Part shown: positions 28,226-35,800 of the stretch, in pieces
Layout: each line of letters starts with the position of its first letter
Position numbering within the stretch: the stretch's first letter is position 1
Translations under genes and position numbers: made by a program
The notes under the pieces: model-generated
Told to the model about the DNA's origin: nothing
What the model saw: only the letters and a program-made list of their open reading frames with translations
Databases searched by the model: none
Assembly (NCBI GenBank): GCA_022842785.1
Contig: JALHOW010000003.1
Coordinates: forward strand, 682,001 to 746,000
Origin: Hyphomicrobiaceae bacterium
GTDB lineage: Bacteria; Pseudomonadota; Alphaproteobacteria; Rhizobiales; Hyphomicrobiaceae
Length of the DNA stretch: 64,000 nt
Reading direction: 5' to 3'

Positions 28226-29413
28226 ATGTCGATCGAGAGAATTCGCCCGACCCGCCGCGGCCTCATGAAGGGGGCACTCGCGACCGCTGCAGCATCGTCG
28301 GTGCCAACGGGCTGGGCCATTGCTCAGGCCAAGCCGATCAAGATCGGCCTCATGCTCCCCTACTCGGGCACGTTCGCCAAGCTCGGCGAGAACATCACCT
28401 TCGCCGTCGAGATGCTGATCGCGGAGAAGGGTGGCAAGCTCGGTGGCCGCGACGTGCAGATCATCAAGCTCGACGATGAATCCAAGCCCGAGAACGCGCC
28501 GCAAAACACCGATCGCCTCGTGAAGCGCGATCAGGTCGACGTGCTGATCGGCACCGTGCACTCGGGCGTGCAGATGGGCATCCATAAAGTCGTGCGCGAA
28601 ACGGGCACGCTCACGATCGTGCCGAATGCGGGCGCCAATGCCGTCACGCGTGCGTTGTGCGCCAAGAACGTGTTCCGCACGTCCTTCACGAACTGGCAGC
28701 CCGCCTACGGCATGGGCCTCGCGCTCGGCGCCAAGGGTGTGAAGAAGGCGGCCTGGATTACCTGGGACTACGCGGCCGGCAACGAGGCCGGCGAGGGCTT
28801 CAAGGAAGGTCTCGCCAAGCACGGGGGCGAGGTCGTTCGCTCACTGTCGCTCAAGTTCCCGGATACGAACTTCCAGCCGCTGCTCGCGCAGATTCCGGGC
28901 CTCGGCGTCGAGGCGGTCGGCGTATTCTTTGCCGGCGGCGGCGCAGTGCAGTTCGTCAAGGAGTACAAGTCGGCGGGTATCCAGGTGCCGCTCTGCGGTT
29001 CGGGGTTCCTCACCGAGGGCGTACTCGGCGCACAAGGTGCCGCTGCCGAGGGTATCGAGACCGCGCTGCACTACGGCGACAATCTCGACAATGCGAAGGA
29101 CAAAGCCTTCCGCAAGGCCTTCCAGGACAAGACGCAGCGCGAGGCCGACGTCTATGCCGTACAGGGCTATGACGCCGCACAGCTGCTCGCGGTCGGCCTC
29201 GAAGCCGTGAAAGGCAACATCGAGGACGAGGCCAATCTCTACAAGGCCATGCGCGGCGCTAAGCTCGAGAGCCCCCGCGGGCCGATCTCGTTCTCCGCCT
29301 CGCAGGAGGTCGTCCACAACATCTACCTCAGGCGTGCCGAGGGCGGCCTGAACAAGGTCGTCGGCGTCGCCGTCGACGCGCTCGCCGATCCGGGCACGGG
29401 CTGCAAGCTGTAA
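28226..29413 (+). CDS. Branched-chain amino acid-type ABC transporter substrate-binding protein (solitary)
   Basis: A 395-aa periplasmic binding protein (Peripla_BP_6, LivK-like). The N terminus has a twin-arginine motif (PTRRGLMKGALATAAASS), suggesting Tat export. The fold shows IKIGLMLPYSGTFAKLGEN, ARDQVDVLIG-like strands and GYDAAQLLAVGLEAV. The ATG at 28226 has GGAGGG 10 bases upstream; 31 codons upstream are discarded. No permease or ATPase genes are adjacent. Ligands for this family include amino acids, amides and aromatic acids. Confidence 0.88.
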   Translation: MSIERIRPTRRGLMKGALATAAASSVPTGWAIAQAKPIKIGLMLPYSGTFAKLGENITFAVEMLIAEKGGKLGGRDVQIIKLDDESKPENAPQNTDRLVKRDQVDVLIGTVHSGVQMGIHKVVRETGTLTIVPNAGANAVTRALCAKNVFRTSFTNWQPAYGMGLALGAKGVKKAAWITWDYAAGNEAGEGFKEGLAKHGGEVVRSLSLKFPDTNFQPLLAQIPGLGVEAVGVFFAGGGAVQFVKEYKSAGIQVPLCGSGFLTEGVLGAQGAAAEGIETALHYGDNLDNAKDKAFRKAFQDKTQREADVYAVQGYDAAQLLAVGLEAVKGNIEDEANLYKAMRGAKLESPRGPISFSASQEVVHNIYLRRAEGGLNKVVGVAVDALADPGTGCKL

Positions 29414-29489
29414 ATCTCCGCATATCCCCTCCCCGTTGAAGACAATGGGGAGGGGTTCCGATGCTCGTGTCGAACTCCAAATCAAAAAA

Positions 29490-29570
29490 GACGGGGGTGC
29501 GGGGGTGTCCCCCGCGCGGGGTTGAAGGGGCGGCAGCCCCTCTCGCGCCGCAGGCGCGAACGCACCACTT
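29490..29570. repeat. Cloverleaf repeat element, copy A
   Basis: Three perfect hairpins lie in a row. GCGGGGG-TGT-CCCCCGC is at 29499-29515, AGGGGC-GGCA-GCCCCT at 29526-29541, and TCGCGCC-GCA-GGCGCGA at 29543-29559. GGTG at 29496-29499 can pair with CACC at 29563-29566, closing the three arms like a cloverleaf. An A-run precedes and CTTCCGT follows. Copy B near 32.15 kb has the same order, the same TGT loop and the same third stem. It lies downstream of the solitary binding-protein gene and may also act as its terminator. Confidence 0.7.
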
Positions 29571-29700
29571 CCGTCGATCGGGTGACACTTCTGCTCGGTT
29601 CTGGCATATAGCCGTCAACGATGCGCGCCCCCTACCGGGCGCTGGCAAGCGTCCGCGCGATACCGCAGCGGCCTAGCCCAATCCCCCGAGAGGACAGCAG

Positions 29701-31206
29701 ATGGCGGTCACCAAGTCCCAGGTTCTCGAGCAGTTGAAGCGCATCAAGGGCCCCGACCTCGAGGGCAACATTGTCGATCTCGGCCTCGTCTCGGAGATCC
29801 TGCTGCGCGACGACAAGGTCTATTTCTCGATTACGGTCGCGCCCGATCGAGCGGCTTCGCTGGAACCCTTGCGCCAGGCGGCCGAGAAGGTCGTGAAGGA
29901 TATTCCAGGCGTGCAGGGTGTTACCGCGGTTCTGACCGCAGAGGCCGCCCGCGGCAGCGCCAATGGCGGCGCGGCACCTCGCGCGGAGAGCCCCCGCGTC
30001 CAGCAGGTCCGCGCCCAGCAGAGCGCACAGCGTGAAGCCGCGGCCAGACCTCAGCCGGCGCCCGGTGGACGCCCCTCTGCGGGAGTGCCCGGCATCAAGC
30101 ACATGATCGCCGTTGCCTCGGGCAAAGGTGGCGTCGGCAAATCGACGACGGCCGTCAACCTTGCGCTCGGCCTCCAGTCCATCGGCCTCAAGGCCGGCAT
30201 TCTCGATGCCGACATCTACGGCCCTTCGCAGCCGCGCCTGCTCGGTCTCTCGGGCCGGCCACAGGTCATCGAAGGCTCGAACAGGCTGCGCCCCATGGAA
30301 GGTTTCGGCCTCAAGGCCATGTCCATGGGCTTCATGGTCGATGAAGGCACGCCCATCATCTGGCGCGGCCCAATGGTCGTCTCTGCGCTGACGCAGATGC
30401 TGCGCGAGGTCGAATGGGGCGAACTCGACGTCCTCGTCATCGACATGCCGCCGGGCACGGGCGACGTGCAGCTCACCATGGCGCAGCAAGTGCCGCTCTC
30501 AGGCGCTGTCATCGTCTCGACGCCGCAGGATCTCGCACTCATCGACGCCCGCAAGGGCCTTGCCATGTTCCGCAAGACCGACATTCCGGTGCTCGGCATC
30601 ATCGAGAACATGAGCTACTTCCTCTGCCCGAGCTGCGGCGAACGCTCGGACATCTTCGGCCATGGCGGCGCTGCCGAAGAAGCGCGCAAGCTCGGCATTC
30701 CCTTCCTCGGCGAAGTGCCCCTGCACATGGCGATCCGCGCGCGCTCCGACGAGGGCAATCCGATCGTCGCCGCCGAACCCGAGAGCCAGCACGCACAGAT
30801 CTTCCGCGATCTTGCCGCCAAGACATGGGACGAGCTGTCAGGCGCCGCCGGCCAGCGCGTGCCTCCTCCGGCGCTCAAAGTGAAGCCCGGCGCAGATGCC
30901 CTGGACATCACCTTCCAGGATGGCGCGCACTACGAGGTCTCAACCGAAATGCTGCGCGTGATGAGCCCATCGGCCGAAGTCCAGGGCCATTCGCCCGAAC
31001 AACGCGTCACGGTTGGCAAGAAGCGGCATGTGAAGATCAAGGACCTCGTTCCGGTCGGAAACTACGCGGTGAAGATCGTCTTCGACGACGGCCACGACAC
31101 CGGCCTCTACACCTGGTCCTATCTCGCGCTGCTCGGACGCGAGAAGGATAAACGTTGGGCCCAGTATCTTAAGGAACTGGAAGCCAAGGGCCTCGATAGA
31201 GGCTAG
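29701..31206 (+). CDS. mrp: Mrp/NBP35 (ApbC) family Fe-S carrier ATPase fused to DUF971
   Basis: A 501-aa cytosolic protein. Residues 1-85 are a MIP18/DUF59 domain. Residues 86-130 form an Ala/Gln/Pro-rich linker. From 134 comes the deviant Walker ATPase with GKGGVGKS (141-148), LDADIYGPSQPRLLG, and VIDMPPGTGD. The CPSC pair (Cys309, Cys312) would bind the bridging Fe-S cluster of the dimer. Residues from about 399 to 495 form a DUF971 domain (LDITFQDGAHYEVST, FDDGHDTGLYTWSYL). Mrp proteins usually stop near 370 residues, so the extra domain is notable. It probably moves Fe-S clusters to apoproteins. Confidence 0.93.
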   Translation: MAVTKSQVLEQLKRIKGPDLEGNIVDLGLVSEILLRDDKVYFSITVAPDRAASLEPLRQAAEKVVKDIPGVQGVTAVLTAEAARGSANGGAAPRAESPRVQQVRAQQSAQREAAARPQPAPGGRPSAGVPGIKHMIAVASGKGGVGKSTTAVNLALGLQSIGLKAGILDADIYGPSQPRLLGLSGRPQVIEGSNRLRPMEGFGLKAMSMGFMVDEGTPIIWRGPMVVSALTQMLREVEWGELDVLVIDMPPGTGDVQLTMAQQVPLSGAVIVSTPQDLALIDARKGLAMFRKTDIPVLGIIENMSYFLCPSCGERSDIFGHGGAAEEARKLGIPFLGEVPLHMAIRARSDEGNPIVAAEPESQHAQIFRDLAAKTWDELSGAAGQRVPPPALKVKPGADALDITFQDGAHYEVSTEMLRVMSPSAEVQGHSPEQRVTVGKKRHVKIKDLVPVGNYAVKIVFDDGHDTGLYTWSYLALLGREKDKRWAQYLKELEAKGLDRG

Positions 31207-31313
31207 GTCGCGCACGGTCCGCGTAACCCCTATTTTACCCCTGTGAGGTCTATTGGCCTCTCCCAGCCGGCGCGCCTTGCGCGACCGGTGCAACGACTGT
31301 GGGAGGGGCAACA

Positions 31314-32021
31314 ATGGTTCTGCGGCAAGCCGATCCGCGTCATGCAGCCGTGATCGCCGATTTCGTGCGCAAGGTTGTTGCCTCGCGGACGGTATGGGCT
31401 GTTGCCGGCGCCGAGGGCCTAGCGCGCCTGCCGTCGCCGAGCCGCCGAGCCCGCGAGACGACGATTTTCTGGGCCGAGCAGAGCGATGCCGAGCTTGCCG
31501 CCGAGAAGGCCGCTCAGGAGCCGCGCGTCAAACCGATACCCCTCGCCGATTTCCTCCACGAGGTCCTCCCCAAGCTCCGCGATCTCGATCGCGTCGTCGG
31601 TACGAACTGGTTTGCCGCGCCCTGCGAGCCAGAAATCGAGCCGGTGGATCTGGCCGATCGCGTGCGGCAGGAAATTCTGGCGAGCTTCGTCCGCCAGGCT
31701 GTTGGGCAGGGCGGCCTCTACATTCTCGAGGACGATCAAGGGCCGACTTTCGCCGCCTCGACCGAGGTGCCGAACACGCTCATCCTTCCCGTCTGGACCC
31801 AGCGCGAGGAGGCCGAAGTCGTCCAGCGCGGCTTCTGGCAGGACATGGACGTCTCGCATATTCCGGTGGCGACGTTTATCGAGAAGACGCTCGTCTGGCT
31901 CCAGGAAATCAATCGCTCGGTGGCCCCCAGCTACACGCCCCGCATTGCCAATATCGAACTCGCCCCGGCCGACATCGCCGAGCGCCTGAAGAAGCTTCAG
32001 CGCCTCGCGACGCATGCTTAG
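31314..32021 (+). CDS. DUF2750 family protein with two tandem copies of the domain
   Basis: A 235-aa cytosolic protein of unknown function. Two halves align: FVRKVVASRTVWAVAGAEG…DFLHEVLPKLRDLDRVVGTNW…VDLADRV (about 18-115) and FVRQAVGQGGLYILEDDQG…TFIEKTLVWLQEINRSVAPSY…ADIAERL (about 120-225). Each half looks like the small DUF2750 domain, so this is an internal duplication. The ATG at 31314 has GGGAGGGG at good spacing. It is followed by cloverleaf copy B and then pccB. Confidence 0.75.
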   Translation: MVLRQADPRHAAVIADFVRKVVASRTVWAVAGAEGLARLPSPSRRARETTIFWAEQSDAELAAEKAAQEPRVKPIPLADFLHEVLPKLRDLDRVVGTNWFAAPCEPEIEPVDLADRVRQEILASFVRQAVGQGGLYILEDDQGPTFAASTEVPNTLILPVWTQREEAEVVQRGFWQDMDVSHIPVATFIEKTLVWLQEINRSVAPSYTPRIANIELAPADIAERLKKLQRLATHA

Positions 32022-32103
32022 TTAAGGACGGCCTACCGGCCGGCGCGCGGTCGCGCGCTCATGAAGTGGCGTCTCTAAGTGGCGTCTCTGCCCACTGGTA
32101 ATA

Positions 32104-32220
32104 AAAAGCGGGTGGTCCGGGAGGGTGTCCCTCCCGGCAGAGCGCGAGGTCATGCCGAAGGCATCCAGGGGCGTGCGTCTCGCTCGCGCCGACGGCGCGA
32201 AGGCCCCCCACCAACCTTCC
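32104..32220. repeat. Cloverleaf repeat element, copy B
   Basis: Hairpins are CCGGGAGGG-TGT-CCCTCCCGG at 32117-32137, ATGCC-GAA-GGCAT at 32152-32164, and TCGCGCC-GAC-GGCGCGA at 32184-32200. GGTGG at 32111-32115 pairs with CCACC at 32208-32212, closing the structure. An A-run precedes and CTTCCGT follows, exactly as in copy A. Stem lengths differ between copies with pairing kept, which argues for a selected structure. It sits between the DUF2750 gene and pccB. Confidence 0.72.
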
Positions 32221-32294
32221 GTTTTGCCCCTTTCCGCCCCCCGTGCTAGACACGCCTGGAACTCACGTTGCAGTGCACTAGGGGCAGGAAATCC

Positions 32295-33827
32295 ATGAGG
32301 AATGTTCTCGACGAGCTCGAGCGGCGGCGCGCCGTGGCACGGCTTGGCGGTGGCGAAGCCCGCATCGCCGCCCAGCACAAGCGCGGCAAGCTCACAGCCC
32401 GCGAACGCATCGATCTCCTTATGGACGAGGGTTCCTTCGAGGAATTCGACATGTACGTCGAGCACCGCTCGACGGATTTCGGCATGGAGAAGACCAAGAT
32501 CCCTGGCGACGGCGTCGTCACCGGCTGGGGCACGATCAACGGGCGCGTCGTCTACGTCTTCGCCAAGGACTTCACCGTGTTCGGCGGCTCGCTGAGCGAG
32601 GCGCACGCCAAGAAGATCATCAAGATCCAGGATATGGCGCTGCAGAACCGCGCGCCCATCATCGGCCTGTTCGATGCCGGCGGCGCACGCATCCAGGAAG
32701 GCGTGGCTGCGCTCGGCGGCTACGGCGAGGTCTTCCTGCGCAATGTGCTGGCCTCGGGCGTCATCCCCCAGATCTCGGTCATCATGGGACCGTGCGCGGG
32801 CGGCGACGTCTACTCGCCGGCCATGACCGATTTCATCTTCATGGTGAAGGACACGAGCTACATGTTCGTGACCGGTCCAGATGTCGTGAAGACCGTCACC
32901 AACGAGACGGTCACTGCAGAAGAGCTCGGCGGCGCCAAGGTCCACACGACCAAGTCCTCGATCGCGGATCGCGCCTACGAGAACGACGTCGAGACGTTGC
33001 TGCAGATGCGCCGCCTCATGGACTTCCTGCCGGCCAACAACAAATCTGGCGTCCCATTGCTGCCGACCAAGGATTCAGCCGACCGCAACGAGATGAGCCT
33101 CGACACGCTCATACCTGCGAACCCCAACCAGCCCTATGACATCAAGGAGCTGATCCTCAAGGTCATCGACGAAGCGGACTTCTTCGAGATCCAGGACCAG
33201 TTCGCCAAAAACATCGTGACCGGCTTTGCGCGCATGGAAGGCCGCACGGTCGGCATCGTCGCCAACCAGCCCATGGTTCTCGCCGGCGTGCTGGACAGCG
33301 ACGCTTCACGCAAAGCCGCCCGCTTCGTGCGCTTCTGTGACTGCTTCGATATCCCGATCATCACGCTCGTCGATGTGCCGGGCTTCCTGCCGGGCACGGC
33401 GCAGGAGTACGGCGGCCTCATCAAGCATGGCGCCAAGCTGCTTTTCGCCTACTCCGAGGCAACCGTGCCGAAGATCACCGTCATCACGCGCAAGGCTTAC
33501 GGCGGCGCCTACGACGTCATGAGCTCCAAGCACATTCGCGGCGACGTGAACTACGCCTGGCCCTCGGCCGAGATCGCGGTGATGGGCGCCAAGGGCGCGG
33601 CCGAGATCCTATACCGCGCCGAACTCGGCGATCCCGAGAAGATCAAGGCGCGCATCGACGAGTACCAGGCGCGCTTCGCGAACCCGTTCGTGGCGGCCGA
33701 GCGCGGCTACATCGACGAGGTGATCATGCCGCACGGCACGCGCCGCCGCATCTGCCGCGCGCTCAACATGCTCCGCCACAAGCAGGCGCAGAACCCTTGG
33801 AAGAAGCACGACAACATTCCGTTGTAA
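32295..33827 (+). CDS. pccB: Propionyl-CoA (acyl-CoA) carboxylase, beta/carboxyltransferase subunit
   Basis: A 510-aa carboxyltransferase that moves CO2 from biotin to propionyl-CoA, giving methylmalonyl-CoA. N- and C-terminal crotonase-like halves carry the usual signatures: [73 protein letters not shown], and [17 protein letters not shown]. The biotin-carrying alpha subunit is not in the window. The ATG at 32295 follows AGGAAATCC. The product feeds the same pathway that the putative mcd gene serves. Confidence 0.95.
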   Translation: MRNVLDELERRRAVARLGGGEARIAAQHKRGKLTARERIDLLMDEGSFEEFDMYVEHRSTDFGMEKTKIPGDGVVTGWGTINGRVVYVFAKDFTVFGGSLSEAHAKKIIKIQDMALQNRAPIIGLFDAGGARIQEGVAALGGYGEVFLRNVLASGVIPQISVIMGPCAGGDVYSPAMTDFIFMVKDTSYMFVTGPDVVKTVTNETVTAEELGGAKVHTTKSSIADRAYENDVETLLQMRRLMDFLPANNKSGVPLLPTKDSADRNEMSLDTLIPANPNQPYDIKELILKVIDEADFFEIQDQFAKNIVTGFARMEGRTVGIVANQPMVLAGVLDSDASRKAARFVRFCDCFDIPIITLVDVPGFLPGTAQEYGGLIKHGAKLLFAYSEATVPKITVITRKAYGGAYDVMSSKHIRGDVNYAWPSAEIAVMGAKGAAEILYRAELGDPEKIKARIDEYQARFANPFVAAERGYIDEVIMPHGTRRRICRALNMLRHKQAQNPWKKHDNIPL

Positions 33828-33839
33828 GGACTGAAATCC

Positions 33840-34073
33840 TCAGCCTTCCGGAAAATCCGGGAGCATTCGTACGGACCGGATGGCGTCGATGCCGTTGAGC
33901 TGAACGCCAGTGCCGATGATTGCCGGTGTCTCGCCGGGCTTGTGCCGCTCGATGGCGAGGCGAACGGCCTTGGCGAGCCCGAGGCGACGTTCGGTGAATT
34001 CCCCCGGCGCATGGGCGACCGTTGCGTCCCGGATGTAGGCCACCGGCGCGTCGTAGTCGAATGTGCTGGACAT
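33840..34073 (-). CDS. Small conserved-looking protein of unknown function
   Basis: A 77-aa acidic protein (MSSTFDYDAPVAYIRDATVA at the start) convergent with pccB, with 12 bp between stop codons. The frame is open to 34352, but the upstream part runs through the tRNA fragment and island DNA. The ATG at 34073 has GGGGGA upstream. No domain is recognised. It is the last chromosomal gene before the island. Confidence 0.6.
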   Translation of the reverse strand: MSSTFDYDAPVAYIRDATVAHAPGEFTERRLGLAKAVRLAIERHKPGETPAIIGTGVQLNGIDAIRSVRMLPDFPEG

Positions 34074-34168
34074 GCGTCCCCCGTCTTCCCCCAGGAGAGC
34101 ATGACACAGGCCTCGCGATTTCGTCCACGAGGCATATGACCGACGAGCGGACCAAGTCACCTCACCGC

Positions 34169-34196
34169 TTGCCAATGGGCGGCAAACCGCTAAAAC
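34169..34196 (+). promoter_or_regulatory. Candidate native tRNA-Gly promoter
   Basis: TTGCCA (34169-34174) and TAAAAC (34191-34196) are 16 bp apart and end 14 bp before the half-tRNA. After island insertion this promoter no longer drives a full tRNA; it faces the integrase gene. Assigned by position and loose consensus only. Confidence 0.35.
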
Positions 34197-34207
34197 GGGC
34201 GCTCCGG

Positions 34208-34250
34208 TTCGCGGGTGTAGCTCAATGGTAGAGCAACAGCCTTCCAAGCT
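34208..34250 (+). repeat. attL: 43-bp direct repeat carrying the 5' half of tRNA-Gly(TCC)
   Basis: The 43 bases are identical to 56002-56044, with different bases on both flanks. The repeat covers three bases upstream of the tRNA, the acceptor 5' strand, the D arm and the anticodon loop through AAGCT. It then breaks off, with no matching 3' half. This fragment cannot form a tRNA. The breakpoint just after the anticodon loop is a typical tyrosine-recombinase target. Confidence 0.9.
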
Positions 34251-34296
34251 AATCCGCTTGATCTCCTGCCCTTCCAAAAACTGGCGCCACGGCCGA

Positions 34297-34321
34297 AAAA
34301 CCCTATATTTATGAGGGTTTT
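34297..34321 (+). terminator. Hairpin ending in a short T-run, just inside attL
   Basis: AAAACCCT and AGGGTTTT pair across a 9-base AT-rich loop. The 3' arm ends in four T. It could stop transcripts entering from the former tRNA promoter before the integrase gene, or be a recombinase arm site. Confidence 0.4.
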
Positions 34322-34413
34322 CTGGTGTCGCACTACATGCAGCCACTTGCATGGGCGCGCATTCGATTGCGCCGGTTTGTTACCGTGTTGTTGCCAACGA
34401 AGGGGGAAGGCGA

Positions 34414-35772
34414 ATGACCGCAATCAAGGCGAGTGAGATAGATCACAAAATCCGCGTGGCAAAAGCGCTAGGCAAAGCTGCCGACTATCGGCTCGAGAGT
34501 ACCCGCGGCTTGTGGTTGCGCATCTCGGCGTCCGGGATCGCCTCATGGTCGCTAGTCTATAGGACCAAATCGAGCAGCAAGCTTTGCCGATGGAAGATCG
34601 GACGTCTTGCTGAGATCGGTACGGCTGAAGCCAGCGAGAGGGCACGCAGGCTCCTAGGACAGATCGATAACGGATTTGACCCCAAAGCAGCCAATCAAAC
34701 GCTGGCGCTCGAGCAGAGGCGCCGCGCAGAGGCCGTAACCGTGCGGCAGGCGGTCGAGGCCTTCCTAGCAGCAAAGGCGGACAAGCGGTCAATCAGCAAC
34801 ATGCGCGCAATGCTCATGAACTCGCTGGTTGCTAGGCATGGCGACATGCTCTTGGAAGACCTTACTGCCGATCACGTCACCAATATACACGATGGCATTG
34901 CAGCTGCCGGCAAGTTGCGAGCGGCAGACAATACATTCAGTACCATCCGGAGCTGCCTGTCCTACTGTCACAAAAAGAGAAAGTGGCTGGCTCAGAATGT
35001 GGCTTCCGGAATCTCGCTGAAGCAGGGCAGCAAAGACGGAAGGCGGCATCGTACGCTCAGCGCAGAAGAGATCCGAGTTCTCTGGCAACAGCTGGATCAC
35101 ATCACCTTGGGACGCTCCTGGCAGATGCGCGCGATAATGCGCTCAGCCCTGCTGCTCGGTCAGCGGGCCAATGAGGTCGCAGGTATGCGTCGCGATGAAC
35201 TCGAAATTGAGGGTAACGGGTCAAGTATTGTTTGGATCATCCCCGCGTCACGAATGAAAGCCGGGCGTGCTCAGGTACTCAGGTTGCCGCCACTAGCTCG
35301 CAAAATCGTTGTCGACGCCATGCGTAGAACGAATGGGCCCGTCCTTTTCCCGTCCCGCAGCGGCCAGCCCTTTCGAACGACGGCGATAGCTCACGCGATG
35401 GCCCGTCTCCAAGCTCAGTTGAACTTCCGCACTAAGGATGGGCGCCCGGATCCAATCAAGATGCATGATCTGCGGCGAACACTAGCGACGGGCCTGCAGC
35501 ACATAGGCGTACCGAACGATACCGTGAAACTAATACTCGCCCACGCACCGCTCGGAGTCACAGAACAAGTGTACGCCAAATCGGATCGTTGCCGAGAGGT
35601 GCATGCCGCCCTCACACGCTGGCAGTTGACTATCTCGCAGATCGTCGAGGAAGGCGCTGACCCATTCAGCTTCCACTCCGAGGATGCACTCGCCCTCGAG
35701 GCGCGGATACTCGGGGCAAAGCCCCTACCGTCGCTCGCCGCAAAAGTAGTTATGCTGCATCGAACTGCCTAA
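34414..35772 (+). CDS. int: Tyrosine-type site-specific integrase
   Basis: A 452-aa recombinase of the P4/CP4 type. Residues 1-95 are an N-terminal arm-binding DUF4102-like domain (ESTRGLWLRISASGIASWSLVYR is its heart). The SAM-like core-binding domain covers 105-200. The catalytic domain has Arg251 (GQRANEVAGMR), His351/Arg354 (HDLRR), His377 (ILAHAPLG) and the nucleophile Tyr387 (EQVYAKS). The set is complete, so it is probably active. The ATG at 34414 has AGGGGGAAGG upstream. It points away from attL and would integrate the island into the tRNA-Gly gene. Confidence 0.95.
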   Translation: MTAIKASEIDHKIRVAKALGKAADYRLESTRGLWLRISASGIASWSLVYRTKSSSKLCRWKIGRLAEIGTAEASERARRLLGQIDNGFDPKAANQTLALEQRRRAEAVTVRQAVEAFLAAKADKRSISNMRAMLMNSLVARHGDMLLEDLTADHVTNIHDGIAAAGKLRAADNTFSTIRSCLSYCHKKRKWLAQNVASGISLKQGSKDGRRHRTLSAEEIRVLWQQLDHITLGRSWQMRAIMRSALLLGQRANEVAGMRRDELEIEGNGSSIVWIIPASRMKAGRAQVLRLPPLARKIVVDAMRRTNGPVLFPSRSGQPFRTTAIAHAMARLQAQLNFRTKDGRPDPIKMHDLRRTLATGLQHIGVPNDTVKLILAHAPLGVTEQVYAKSDRCREVHAALTRWQLTISQIVEEGADPFSFHSEDALALEARILGAKPLPSLAAKVVMLHRTA

Positions 35773-35800
35773 AGGCGCTACGACAACGAGGACTGCAGCA

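Noticed and set aside
34208-34250. A second functional tRNA-Gly at the left island border
   Set aside because: Only the 5' half is present; the T arm and 3' acceptor strand are missing after the repeat ends.
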